Origin: WJMT01 sp964445575
Lineage (GTDB): Bacteria; Acidobacteriota; Aminicenantia; Aminicenantales; Aminicenantaceae
Reading direction: 5' to 3'
NCBI GenBank assembly: GCA_964445575.1
Contig: CAYULB010000024.1
Location: 1-29,734 of the forward strand
DNA: 29,734 nt
Below are positions 1 through 7,788 of this stretch, one piece after another (within the stretch, counting starts at the first letter, position 1; every line of letters starts with the position of its first letter). The notes below the pieces were generated by a model that was given only the letters and a program-made list of their open reading frames with translations, did not search any database and was not told the DNA's origin. The translations under genes were made by a program, and so were the position numbers.

Positions 1-105
1 CAATTTATTGCTTTCTGAAAATATCTTGGATATCGCTGAAAATAAGTTAATAATGAGAACATCGCCATTTTTTTATGAATAGGTCAGGTTAATAGTTCAG
101 GTTAA
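1..105 (+). repeat. Dispersed repeat copy 1 (3' end, cut by window start)
   Basis: About 90 bases match, with scattered differences, the reverse complement of 16197-16288 and the direct strand at 23833-23920. The shared core includes an almost invariant ACATCGCCATTTTTTTATGA block. The copy ends with TGAATAGGTCAGG followed by TTAA (76-92), and then a 13-base near-duplicate TAGTTCAGGTTAA (93-105). The other end lies outside the window. The repeat sits directly upstream of the MarR gene, so it may contribute promoter sequence. Confidence 0.8.
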
Positions 106-139
106 TTGACCCTTGAAATTTTGATAAAAAAATAAAATA

Positions 140-155
140 ATGTAAGTACTAACGT
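140..155. promoter_or_regulatory. Candidate MarR operator (palindrome)
   Basis: A 16-base imperfect palindrome around a perfect AGTACT core (12 of 16 positions symmetric) lies 3-18 bases before the MarR start codon. MarR proteins bind 16-20 base palindromes and usually repress their own operon, so this is a natural autoregulatory site. It occupies the place where a ribosome-binding site would be, and no good Shine-Dalgarno sequence is visible for this gene. A possible -35 (TTGACC, 106-111) is upstream, but no well-spaced -10 was found. Confidence 0.3.
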
Positions 156-157
156 AA

Positions 158-682
158 ATGTCCTTTCATAAAGATGTTATGACTTTTTATAAAGATGCTG
201 GCGAACTAATTTTGGGTACTCGTTTAAAACGGATTAGTGATCGGTTCCTGATTGATGTATCAAGAATTTATAAGAAATTAGGGATTCCTTTTGAAGTAAG
301 CTGGTTTCCCCTTTTCTATTTACTGCATTCCAAAAAGTATTTATCTGTAACTGAAATTGCAAAAGAACTTCAGATCACTCATTCTGCTGTCAGTCAACTT
401 GTCTCCAATCTTCAAAAAAAAGATTTAGTTGAATTTATTGATGATGAAAACGATAAAAGAAAGAGAATTATTGGCTTCACAGGGAAGGGCAGAAACATGA
501 TGAACCAAATAAAACCCGTTTGGCAATCTATTAAAAAATCTATGAGGTCACTGCTCCAAAAGAAAAAAAACAGCTCCCGGCTTTTAAAAGCCCTTGATGA
601 GATAGAAGATACTCTGGAGAAAGAAAGTCTTTGTGAAAAGGTGCTCAACAATATAAAAAATGAATCAGGAGGGAAAAAATGA
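158..682 (+). CDS. MarR-family transcriptional regulator
   Basis: A 174-residue winged helix-turn-helix protein. Residues 62-90 (LSVTEIAKELQITHSAVSQL and following) form the recognition helix region, and residues 94-110 (DDENDKRKRIIGFTGKG) are the charged wing typical of MarR proteins. The flanking helices would form the dimer interface. It acts in the cytoplasm as a DNA-binding, usually ligand-relieved repressor. Its stop overlaps the start of the hydratase gene by four bases (ATGA), so the two are translationally coupled and the regulator most likely controls this operon. That is unusual, because the well-known hut operons use HutC (GntR type), HutP or similar regulators. The start is uncertain: there is no clear Shine-Dalgarno sequence, and an internal ATG at 179 is possible. 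Confidence 0.88.
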   Translation: MSFHKDVMTFYKDAGELILGTRLKRISDRFLIDVSRIYKKLGIPFEVSWFPLFYLLHSKKYLSVTEIAKELQITHSAVSQLVSNLQKKDLVEFIDDENDKRKRIIGFTGKGRNMMNQIKPVWQSIKKSMRSLLQKKKNSSRLLKALDEIEDTLEKESLCEKVLNNIKNESGGKK

Positions 683-2355
683 AATATTCTGAATTTATAA
701 AGAAGTATGCTGACCACCCTAACTATAAGGCTCCACAAGGAACAAAGATATCTGCTAAGAGTTGGGAGACAGAAGCTCCCCTGAGAATGCTTCTTAACAA
801 TCTAAACCCAGAAGTTGCTGAAGATTCTGAAAATTTAGTGGTGTATGGAGGAACAGGTCAAGCTGCCAGAGATAAAGAATCCGTAAAAAAAATTATAAAG
901 GCCCTCTTAGAACTTAAATTAAATCAAAGCCTTCTTATTCAATCCGGGAAACCTGTGGGGATAGTCCGCTCTCATCCTGAATCTCCCCGTGTTCTTATCG
1001 CTAACAGCAACCTGGTTCCTTATTGGGCTACTTGGAGGCATTTCAACAAACTCAAGGAAAAGGGACTGATGATGTACGGACAAATGACAGCAGGCAGCTG
1101 GATTTACATTGGGACACAGGGAATCCTGCAGGGTACCTACGAAACATTTGCTGCTTGTGGAGAAAAATATTTCAAAGGTGATTTAAAAGGAAGGCTGTTG
1201 GTCACAGGGGGTCTTGGAGCTATGGGGGGAGCTCAGCCTCTAGCTACCACCATGGCCGGGGCAACTTTTTTGGGAGTGGATGTGAATCCAGAAAGCATAA
1301 AAAAGAGGATCAAGACTAGATATATTGACCGGATGACCTATTCCTATGAAGAAGCGAAAAAATGGGTGCTGGATGCAAAAAGCAAAAAAAATGCTGTCTC
1401 CGTTGGCTTAGTGGGAAATATCGGAGATGTCCTTGAAAAGCTCCTCAAAGACAATATTATCCCAGACGTCCTGACAGACCAGACTTCTGCTCATGACCCT
1501 GTTAATGGATACGTTCCTGCCGGAGTAAGCCTTGAAGAAGCCAATCAGCTTCGAAAAAGAGATCCAGAGCTTTATCAAAAGAAATCTCTCAAAAGCATGG
1601 CTCGCCATGTTTCCTTAATGTTAAAAATGCAGAAAAAAGGAAGCCGGGTTTTTGATTATGGAAACAATCTAAGAGAATTTGCCAAACAAGGAGGCGAAAA
1701 AAACGCCTTTGATTACCCCGGGTTTGTTCCCGAATATATTCGGCCTCAGTTTTGTGAAGGGAAAGGCCCTTTCCGCTGGGCAGCATTATCAGGGGACCCT
1801 GAGGATATCTATGAAACAGATCAGGCTTTGATAAAGGCATTCCCGGAAAATAAAAAAATGGTCAATTGGATACAGCAGGCCCAAAAAAAAGTTGCCTTTC
1901 AGGGACTTCCCTGCCGGATTTGCTGGCTTGGATTGGGAGAAAGAGAGAAAGCAGGATTGATTTTCAATGAATTGGTGAGGTCAGGAAAATTAAAAGCACC
2001 TATTGTTATTGGAAGGGACCACCTGGACGGAGGTTCTGTGGCTTCTCCCTTTAGAGAAACAGAAAGAATGAAAGACGGATCTGATGCAGTATCTGATTGG
2101 CCTCTTCTAAACCTTATGGCAAATACATGTGGAGGTGCCACATGGGTTTCTTTTCATCACGGCGGCGGTGTGGGAATAGGATACTCCCAGCATGCAGGAA
2201 TGGTTCTTCTGGTTGACGGAAGTAAAAAATCAGAAAAATGTATCCAAAGAGTCCTGCACAATGACCCAGCCACTGCTATTTTTCGGCATGTTGATGCTGG
2301 CTATGAAAAAGCCATGGAATATGCAAAAAAGTTTAATCTCAACCAGATAAAATAA
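679..2355 (+). CDS. hutU: Urocanate hydratase-type enzyme (HutU family)
   Basis: At 558 residues it is full length for urocanase, the cytosolic NAD+-dependent enzyme that hydrates urocanate to imidazolonepropionate. Family motifs run from end to end: GKPVGIVRSH (90-99), MMYGQMTAGSWIYIG (131-145), the nucleotide-binding TGGLGAMGGAQP (176-187), LTDQTSAHDP (265-274), FDYGNN (325-330), FCEGKGPFRW (358-367), RICWLG with the conserved Cys415, and HHGGGVG (493-499). Against the usual RDHLDSGSVASPNRET segment, this protein has Gly451 for Ser and Phe458 for Asn, and NTASGATW has become NTCGGATW (482-489). These changes near the substrate region raise the possibility of a modified urocanate (thio- or methyl-urocanate). 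The gene lies 12 bases before the ammonia-lyase gene, with an AGGAGG site between. The family is certain; the exact substrate is not. Confidence 0.93.
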   Translation: MKYSEFIKKYADHPNYKAPQGTKISAKSWETEAPLRMLLNNLNPEVAEDSENLVVYGGTGQAARDKESVKKIIKALLELKLNQSLLIQSGKPVGIVRSHPESPRVLIANSNLVPYWATWRHFNKLKEKGLMMYGQMTAGSWIYIGTQGILQGTYETFAACGEKYFKGDLKGRLLVTGGLGAMGGAQPLATTMAGATFLGVDVNPESIKKRIKTRYIDRMTYSYEEAKKWVLDAKSKKNAVSVGLVGNIGDVLEKLLKDNIIPDVLTDQTSAHDPVNGYVPAGVSLEEANQLRKRDPELYQKKSLKSMARHVSLMLKMQKKGSRVFDYGNNLREFAKQGGEKNAFDYPGFVPEYIRPQFCEGKGPFRWAALSGDPEDIYETDQALIKAFPENKKMVNWIQQAQKKVAFQGLPCRICWLGLGEREKAGLIFNELVRSGKLKAPIVIGRDHLDGGSVASPFRETERMKDGSDAVSDWPLLNLMANTCGGATWVSFHHGGGVGIGYSQHAGMVLLVDGSKKSEKCIQRVLHNDPATAIFRHVDAGYEKAMEYAKKFNLNQIK

Positions 2356-2367
2356 GGAGGTCAAATT

Positions 2368-3891
2368 ATGAGTATTATACTAAACGGAACGGGGTTAACT
2401 GTAGAAGATGTGATCAAAGTGGCCAGACATAACGAAAAAATATCTCTGCATCCGGATGCTGTCGAACGAATAAAGAAATGCAGAGACATGTTAGAAAAAA
2501 AAATCAAAGCCAAGGAAATTATGTATGGAGTCAATACCGGAATTGGAGAATTTTCAGAAGTTGTACTGAGTGACCAAAAAATTGAAAAATTCCAGAGATA
2601 CTTAGTCTACAACCATGCTGCAGGCATTGGTGATCCGGCTCCTCAAGAATATGTAAGAGCTGCCATGCTAGGCCGTATTCATGTCCATGCACACGGCAAC
2701 TCAGGATGCCGCCTTGAAATAACCCGAACTCTTGTAGATATGCTGAATAAAGGAGTCACTCCCTTTGTTTGCCAAAAAGGTTCAGTGGGCGCTTGTGGAG
2801 ATTTGGCTCCTATGGCACAAATTGCTCTTGTTCTATTGGGTGAAGGAAAAGCCTATTACAAAGGAGAGCTGATGCCAGGAGGGGAAGCCCTGAAAAAAGC
2901 AGGGATACCTGTACCTGGGTTGAAAGCAAGAGACGGACTGGCTACCATAAATGGGTCTAATCTTTTAACAGCTATGAGTGCTATATTTCTTTATGATGCT
3001 GACAGATGGCTTAAACAAGCAGAAATTGCTGCTGCCATGTCCTTAGAAGCTTTAAAAGCAAACATGAAACCTTACACTCCCAAATTACATGAAGCAAGAG
3101 GATTTTCAGGCGCTGTAAGGTCATCCAAAGCCATATCAAAACTGATTGCAGGAGGAGATTTGGCAGAAGGAAAAGTCAAATGTAAAGTTCAGGATGCCTA
3201 CTCTATGCGCTCCACTCCCCAGGTCATTGGGGCAGCCCATGACGCTTTGTCATATGCTCGCTCCCAAGTTGAAATAGAATTAAACGGAGTGGGAGACAAT
3301 CCCGTGTTTTTTCCTGAAGATGACCTCCAGCTTACCGGGGCCAACTTTCAGGGAACTCCCATATCTCTTCCCATGGATATGGCTGGAGCCAGCATAACCA
3401 TGGTCTGTGTTATGTCAGAAAGAAGACTGAATAGGCTCAACAATCCTGCTCTGAGTGTGGGACTCCCTCCGTTTCTTATCAAAGGGGCTGGAATGTTCTC
3501 AGGGCTTATGTTAAGCCAGTATACTGCAGATATGCAGATAGTGGAACAAAGAATACTATCTATGCCTGCTTCCATACAGTCTATTCCTGCTGCAGCTGAC
3601 CAAGAAGATTTTGTTTCAATGGGAATGAATACGGCTATAAAAAACTTTCAGATACTGGATAACGCCTATGGAATCTTGGGAATCGAATTCATGGCAGCTG
3701 CCCAAGCACTAGATTTTAGGAAATATAAACTGGGAAGAGGAGTTTCTGAGGCAAAAAAAGTGATTCGAAAATACATCCGTTTTCTTGATGAAGACCGTCC
3801 TCTGTACACAGACCATACAAAAATGAAGGAAATTGTAAAATCCAGTGAAATTCTGGAAGCAACAGAAAAAGTTGTGGGAAAATTAAATTAA
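2368..3891 (+). CDS. hutH: Histidine ammonia-lyase-type enzyme (MIO family, Ala-Cys-Gly triad)
   Basis: A 507-residue aromatic amino-acid lyase whose numbering runs nearly in step with Pseudomonas putida HAL. Tyr53, His83, Asn195, Gln275, Tyr278, Arg281, Phe327 and Glu413 match the known active-site set, and Glu413 in DQEDFVSMG is the histidine-type residue rather than the Gln of phenylalanine lyases. The self-cyclising triad that makes the MIO electrophile is normally Ala-Ser-Gly; here codons 2791-2799 read GCT TGT GGA, giving Ala142-Cys143-Gly144. The segment NFQGTPISLPMD (326-337) is more like phenylalanine lyases than the NFHAEPVA of HAL. The family reaction is removal of ammonia from histidine to give urocanate, feeding the neighbouring hydratase. 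Cysteine can in principle also cyclise, or the enzyme may not need MIO, as may hold for ergothionase-type relatives acting on a substrate with a better leaving group. Confidence 0.88.
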   Translation: MSIILNGTGLTVEDVIKVARHNEKISLHPDAVERIKKCRDMLEKKIKAKEIMYGVNTGIGEFSEVVLSDQKIEKFQRYLVYNHAAGIGDPAPQEYVRAAMLGRIHVHAHGNSGCRLEITRTLVDMLNKGVTPFVCQKGSVGACGDLAPMAQIALVLLGEGKAYYKGELMPGGEALKKAGIPVPGLKARDGLATINGSNLLTAMSAIFLYDADRWLKQAEIAAAMSLEALKANMKPYTPKLHEARGFSGAVRSSKAISKLIAGGDLAEGKVKCKVQDAYSMRSTPQVIGAAHDALSYARSQVEIELNGVGDNPVFFPEDDLQLTGANFQGTPISLPMDMAGASITMVCVMSERRLNRLNNPALSVGLPPFLIKGAGMFSGLMLSQYTADMQIVEQRILSMPASIQSIPAAADQEDFVSMGMNTAIKNFQILDNAYGILGIEFMAAAQALDFRKYKLGRGVSEAKKVIRKYIRFLDEDRPLYTDHTKMKEIVKSSEILEATEKVVGKLN

Positions 3892-3905
3892 GGAACAGAT
3901 CATTC

Positions 3906-4892
3906 ATGAAAACAAGTAAGATTTATCAGAATATTATTGAGACCATAGGAAACACCCCTATGGTAAAATTGAACTGTTTTACAGAGGGGTTGAAATCAGA
4001 TATTTATGCAAAAATTGAATTTTTCAATCCTGCAGGAAGTGTCAAAGACCGGATCGCTAAATATATGATCGAAGACGCTGAAAAAAAAGGAAGAATTAAG
4101 CCCGGTGATACCATTGTAGAAAATTCAAGTGGAAATACAGCTTTAGCACTGGCAGTGGTCTGCTCCCTAAAAGGATACAATCTGAAAATTGTGATACGTG
4201 ATTCCACCAGCCCAGATAAATTAAAAATTCTTAGAGCTCTGAAGGTTGATTTAGTGCTGGTTGATTCCAAACTCCCACCTGAATCTCCAGAAAGTTATAA
4301 TAATCTTGCCCCAAGAATTGCTGAGAAGACTCCAAACAGCTATTATTTAGATCAGCACAATGACAGAAAAAACAATGAAGCCCATTATATGACCACAGGC
4401 CCTGAAATATGGGAACAAATGGAGGGGAAAATTGATTATTTTATAGCTGGAATCGGTACAGGAGGAACCCTGTGTGGAGCAGCTCGTTTTTTAAAAGAAA
4501 AAGATCCACAAATCAAAGCCATAGGAGTGGACCCGGTGGGTTCTATATTTTATGAATATTTTCACAGAGGAAAAAAAATAAAACCCTCTCCTTATTTAAT
4601 AGAAGGGCTCGGGGATGAATTTCTCATCAATTGTATTGATTTTTCAGTTATAGATGACATTTATCAAATCGATGACAGAACCGCCTTTGAGATGACCCGG
4701 AAGATTGCAGAAAAAGAAGCCATCTTGGCTGGTGGTTCCAGCGGAGCCGCTCTTTGGGGGGCTATTAAACTAGCAAAAAAAATCAACAGGCCAGCAAGAA
4801 TTGTTACTTTATTTCCGGATTCTGCTAACAGATATCTCAGCAGTATATTCAGTGACTCCTGGCTTAAAGAGAAAGGCCTTATAAGATGTTGA
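3906..4892 (+). CDS. Cysteine synthase / cystathionine beta-synthase family PLP enzyme
   Basis: A 328-residue fold-type II PLP enzyme. PLP lysine is Lys47 in NPAGSVKDR; the substrate-binding loop is SSGNTA (74-79), where the family usually has TSGNTG; the phosphate cradle is GIGTGGT, and the PLP-pyridine serine region is GGSSGAA. The C-terminal half (GVDPVGS, YLIEGLGDEF, FPDSANRYLS) is closer to cystathionine beta-synthase cores than to CysK, but there is no heme domain and no C-terminal CBS pair. It would beta-replace an activated serine with sulfide or homocysteine in the cytosol. Placement 14 bases after the ammonia-lyase and overlapping the phosphatase gene by 7 bases shows it belongs to the same operon. 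In that setting it could recapture sulfide from a sulfur-bearing histidine derivative (inference). Confidence 0.85.
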   Translation: MKTSKIYQNIIETIGNTPMVKLNCFTEGLKSDIYAKIEFFNPAGSVKDRIAKYMIEDAEKKGRIKPGDTIVENSSGNTALALAVVCSLKGYNLKIVIRDSTSPDKLKILRALKVDLVLVDSKLPPESPESYNNLAPRIAEKTPNSYYLDQHNDRKNNEAHYMTTGPEIWEQMEGKIDYFIAGIGTGGTLCGAARFLKEKDPQIKAIGVDPVGSIFYEYFHRGKKIKPSPYLIEGLGDEFLINCIDFSVIDDIYQIDDRTAFEMTRKIAEKEAILAGGSSGAALWGAIKLAKKINRPARIVTLFPDSANRYLSSIFSDSWLKEKGLIRC

Positions 4893-5962
4893 TTCCAGTG
4901 AAGAAACATAGACCCTTTTTATTGCTGTTATTTATTCTCTTATTTATTCCAGCTTTTTTATTTTCAATCTCATCCATTGATTCAAAATGTATTTGGACCG
5001 GGGTGGAAAAAATTGTCGCTGTTGGAGATATTCACGGCGATTATGATAATTTAATAACCATCCTAAAAAAAACAGGGATTGTTTCAGAATGTTTACACTG
5101 GAAAGCAGGCCAGACTCATTTTGTACAAACAGGCGATGTTATGGATAGAGGTCCAGATGCAAAAAAAGTTTTTGAATTACTGATGAGGCTGGAAGAAGAG
5201 GCTGAAAAAGCAGGAGGCCAAGTTCATTTTTTAATCGGAAACCATGAAGAGATGAACATCACTGGAATTGCTCTAGATCAGCCAAATTATGTAACTCCTG
5301 AACAGTTTGTTTCTTTCCTGCCGGATAAGTATATAAGAAAAAAAGAAAAAGAACTTATAAATGACCATAAAACCTCTCTCTCAGATAAAGATGAGGCTCT
5401 CAAACAATATTGGTCCCGATTAATGAGAGAGGATCCTCAAGCAAGGATGAAATATCTAGAAAACTTCAACAAGCAATACGGAGATTGGATTTTAAAGCAC
5501 AATGCTGTTATTATGATCAACGAAATAGTTTTTGTTCATGGAGGAATAAGCAAAAAGTTTTCTCAATGGGAATTGAAAGATATCAATAAACGCGCAAGAT
5601 ATGAACTTAGGGAAGTTCAAAAAGCGAGGTTAAAAAATCTTTCCCTTTCCATTGACCTTCAAATTGTTTTTCAAAGTGATGGGCCGTTTTGGTACAGAGA
5701 GCTGGCAAGGCAGGATGAAAATTTTTTTAGTTCAGAAGTGGATATTATTTTAAAAAACCTTGATGCAAAAGCGATAGTGATTGCCCATACTCCGAAAACA
5801 GGTGCGATTGCTACGGCTGAGAATATGAGCCGCTTCAATAAGAGAGTTTGGGTCATTGATACAGGTATATCCAAAGCATATGGCGGGATTCTCAGTGCGC
5901 TGGTCATTGAAAATGAAAAGTTTTTTGTATGGAGTGAGTACAATGAAAAATTTAAAGAATAA
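4886..5962 (+). CDS. Secreted PPP-family (Shewanella-like) metallophosphatase
   Basis: A 358-residue calcineurin-like phosphoesterase with a signal peptide or N-terminal anchor (basic start, hydrophobic residues about 10-28). The metal-binding blocks are complete: GDIHGD (47-52), GDVMDRGP (83-90), GNHEE (118-122), then FVHGGI and IAHTP supplying the later histidines. GDxxDRG and GNHE are the Ser/Thr phosphatase (PPP) signature, and the overall arrangement resembles Shewanella-like phosphatases. It is therefore expected to be a two-metal protein phosphatase working outside the cytoplasm. The region between the third and fourth blocks (about 130-210) is long, charged and helical. It overlaps the preceding gene by 7 bases and the following kinase-like gene by 20 bases, so phosphatase and kinase-fold proteins are made together. 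Confidence 0.87.
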   Translation: MLIPVKKHRPFLLLLFILLFIPAFLFSISSIDSKCIWTGVEKIVAVGDIHGDYDNLITILKKTGIVSECLHWKAGQTHFVQTGDVMDRGPDAKKVFELLMRLEEEAEKAGGQVHFLIGNHEEMNITGIALDQPNYVTPEQFVSFLPDKYIRKKEKELINDHKTSLSDKDEALKQYWSRLMREDPQARMKYLENFNKQYGDWILKHNAVIMINEIVFVHGGISKKFSQWELKDINKRARYELREVQKARLKNLSLSIDLQIVFQSDGPFWYRELARQDENFFSSEVDIILKNLDAKAIVIAHTPKTGAIATAENMSRFNKRVWVIDTGISKAYGGILSALVIENEKFFVWSEYNEKFKE

Positions 5963-6737
5963 ATTAATTTATTTACTGGTTATTTTAGTCATATCCCCTA
6001 TTCTCCATGCACCTCCATATGAAAGTGAAAAATCTCTCTGCAACCAGGAAACAGAGAATTTGTTACTGAATTCTGAGGTCATTTTAATTGAAAAAAACCT
6101 GGAAATGGGGAGAACAGATTTCTGGAAAGTCGCTCTTAAGGACGGAGAAAAAGAGCTCAAAGCTCTTTTTAAACATGTCAACCGCCTAAGGCCTGCCCTT
6201 CTCCCTGACAGTTATAAATATGAAATCGCTGCCTACAAACTCAATAAGATGCTGGGTCTTTGTATAGTGCCTCCAGTAATCGAGAGAAAAATTAACGGTC
6301 AGATAGGGTCGCTCCAACTTATGATAGAGAACTTATTTACTGAGAGAGAAAGGAAAATTAAAAACTTAATCCCTGAAAACTCTCAGCAATTTCAAAATGA
6401 CCTTGATGTGATTAAGATATTTGAAATACTCGTTTCCGACCAATGTTATGATAGTCCTGATATTATCATCCAATCTGATACTTGGAGGGTTTGGAGAGTT
6501 GACTTTTCTGAAGCATTCTCCCCTTCTTCTTTTGATCCAGACAAATGCAGCATTCAACGCTGTTCTAAGGATTTGTTTGAAAACCTCAATTCTTTGGACA
6601 AAAGTGATCTAAAGACTTTGTTGAAACTCTATTTAAATAAAGAGGAAATCAATTTTTTGCTGGAGCGGAGACAAGACATAATCAAAACTATCAAAAATCT
6701 GATAAAGCAAAAAGGCGAACAAGAGGTTCTGTATTAA
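5943..6737 (+). CDS. Secreted kinase-fold paralogue 1, degenerate catalytic loop
   Basis: A 264-residue protein with an N-terminal hydrophobic signal (residues 7-22). The start at 5943 is chosen because GGAGTGAG lies 5-12 bases upstream; longer readings run far into the phosphatase gene. It is clearly related to the proteins at 6946-7773 and 16383-17204: Lys77 (ALFK), Glu94 in KYEIAAYKL, VPPVIERK and GSLQL line up. In the other two, a DRxxQN loop and an IDHSR metal motif follow, as in HipA/PI4K/Fam20-like kinases. Here these have become DQCYDSPD (166-173) and VDFSE (186-190), so the Asp-Arg and Asn are lost while one Asp is kept. It looks like a pseudokinase or a specialised member. It ends in Gln-Glu-Val-Leu-Tyr like its paralogues. 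No precise function is recognised. Confidence 0.75.
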   Translation: MKNLKNKLIYLLVILVISPILHAPPYESEKSLCNQETENLLLNSEVILIEKNLEMGRTDFWKVALKDGEKELKALFKHVNRLRPALLPDSYKYEIAAYKLNKMLGLCIVPPVIERKINGQIGSLQLMIENLFTERERKIKNLIPENSQQFQNDLDVIKIFEILVSDQCYDSPDIIIQSDTWRVWRVDFSEAFSPSSFDPDKCSIQRCSKDLFENLNSLDKSDLKTLLKLYLNKEEINFLLERRQDIIKTIKNLIKQKGEQEVLY

Positions 6738-6753
6738 TCGGGATTGTTCCCGA
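6738..6753 (+). terminator. Small hairpin after first operon, possible weak terminator
   Basis: A perfect 6-base stem with a 4-base loop (TCGGGA/TCCCGA) starts just after the stop codon of the preceding gene, with a five-T run seven bases beyond it (6761-6765). The stem is short and the T run is displaced, so termination would be weak. A second hairpin (arms 6785-6791 and 6796-6802, one mismatch) has no T run. Confidence 0.35.
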
Positions 6754-6858
6754 ATCAAGGTTTTTAGCATTATCTGAAATTCAGAGGAAGCTGAAGCTGC
6801 CTTGAACTGAAATCAATACAGAAGATCTGTAAATTGTGAATGGTCAATAGAAAAAGGG

Positions 6859-6886
6859 TTGCATATCGTGGTAAAGAAGATAATAA
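6859..6886 (+). promoter_or_regulatory. Candidate sigma70-type promoter for kinase-fold paralogue 2
   Basis: TTGCAT (6859-6864) and TAATAA (6881-6886) are separated by 16 bases, placing a start near 6893, about 50 bases before the gene. The gene also has a strong AGGAGG site. The match is moderate and the region is AT-rich, so chance is possible. Confidence 0.35.
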
Positions 6887-6945
6887 TAAAAACACTGCTA
6901 TTTAATTTTAATTATGACCAGTTTAGGTATATAAGGAGGGTAAAA

Positions 6946-7773
6946 ATGAGTAAATGCTTGAGATTTTGTTTTTTCTTGATGTTATTTCTAACATTCAGCC
7001 TTCAGGTATTTCCCCAATTCACTAAAGAAGAAATAGAAGAGATGCAAAAATGGGAAGAATACTTAAAAGCCGCTGATATCACAGGACATGAACAAATTCA
7101 GAGCCGCGAAGCAGTTACCAGCCCCTATATCCTTGAACTAGAAAAAAATGGAATCTCAAAACAAGCCATTTGGAAGAATCCGGAGGGAAGGATGAGGGGA
7201 TTCTTAGAGGGTTGGAAATGGGAAATCGCAGCTTATAGATTAAGCAAATATTTAGAGCTCAATATGGTTCCTCCCACTGTTGAAAAAAGATTCCAAGGAA
7301 AAAGGGGTTCCTGTCAGCTCTGGATAGATGCCTGGATGAGCCTTAAGGAGAAATATGATAAAGATATCAGTGTTCCTCCCATACATGTGCTTAACTGGAA
7401 TAGGGCTCTTTATCTCCAGAGAGCTTTTGATAATCTTATAGCTAATGAAGACAGACATCAGAATCAATACTTGATAACCAAAGACTGGCGCATGATACTC
7501 ATTGACCACTCTCGGAGCTTCAGAACATCAAAAAAATTTACTAAAAGCCTGATCTATGATGAAAAATATAGGGAAGGCGCAAGGATCATGAAGGAACTTC
7601 CTAGAGATTTTGTGGAGAAACTAAAGAGTTTAAACCATGAAGATATAAGAGATGTTATGGGAGAATATCTTGAGGATGATGAAATAGAAGCGGTACTTAT
7701 TCGAAGAGATCTGATCATAGACTGGATAGAAAAGCGAATCCAAGAATTAGGGGAAGATAAAGTCCTTTATTAA
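6946..7773 (+). CDS. Secreted Fam20/HipA/PI4K-like kinase-fold paralogue 2
   Basis: A 275-residue protein with a clear signal peptide (residues 1-24, ending VFPQF). The start at 6946 is preceded by AAGGAGGG at the right distance; a TTG at 6859 would add an unlikely leader. The order of motifs suits a small kinase fold: AIWK with Lys77, KWEIAAYRL with Glu93, VPPTVEKR, then NEDRHQN (167-173) as catalytic loop and LIDHSR (185-190) as metal-binding segment. Similar DRxxxN plus Asp motifs occur in HipA, PI4-kinases and secreted Fam20 kinases, so phosphorylation of proteins or glycans outside the cytoplasm is plausible. The C-terminus is GEDKVLY. I do not recognise a named family; the kinase assignment is an inference from motif order. 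Confidence 0.75.
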   Translation: MSKCLRFCFFLMLFLTFSLQVFPQFTKEEIEEMQKWEEYLKAADITGHEQIQSREAVTSPYILELEKNGISKQAIWKNPEGRMRGFLEGWKWEIAAYRLSKYLELNMVPPTVEKRFQGKRGSCQLWIDAWMSLKEKYDKDISVPPIHVLNWNRALYLQRAFDNLIANEDRHQNQYLITKDWRMILIDHSRSFRTSKKFTKSLIYDEKYREGARIMKELPRDFVEKLKSLNHEDIRDVMGEYLEDDEIEAVLIRRDLIIDWIEKRIQELGEDKVLY

Positions 7774-7788
7774 AATTTTCTTTTGCTC

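Noticed and set aside
4886..6737. Toxin-antitoxin (HipA-like) system
   Set aside because: The kinase-like proteins carry signal peptides and no HipB-type DNA-binding partner is adjacent; the overlapping partner is a secreted phosphatase.
7774..7788. Terminator between the convergent genes ending at 7773 and 7789
   Set aside because: Only 15 bases separate the genes, and no stem-loop with a T run is visible on either strand.
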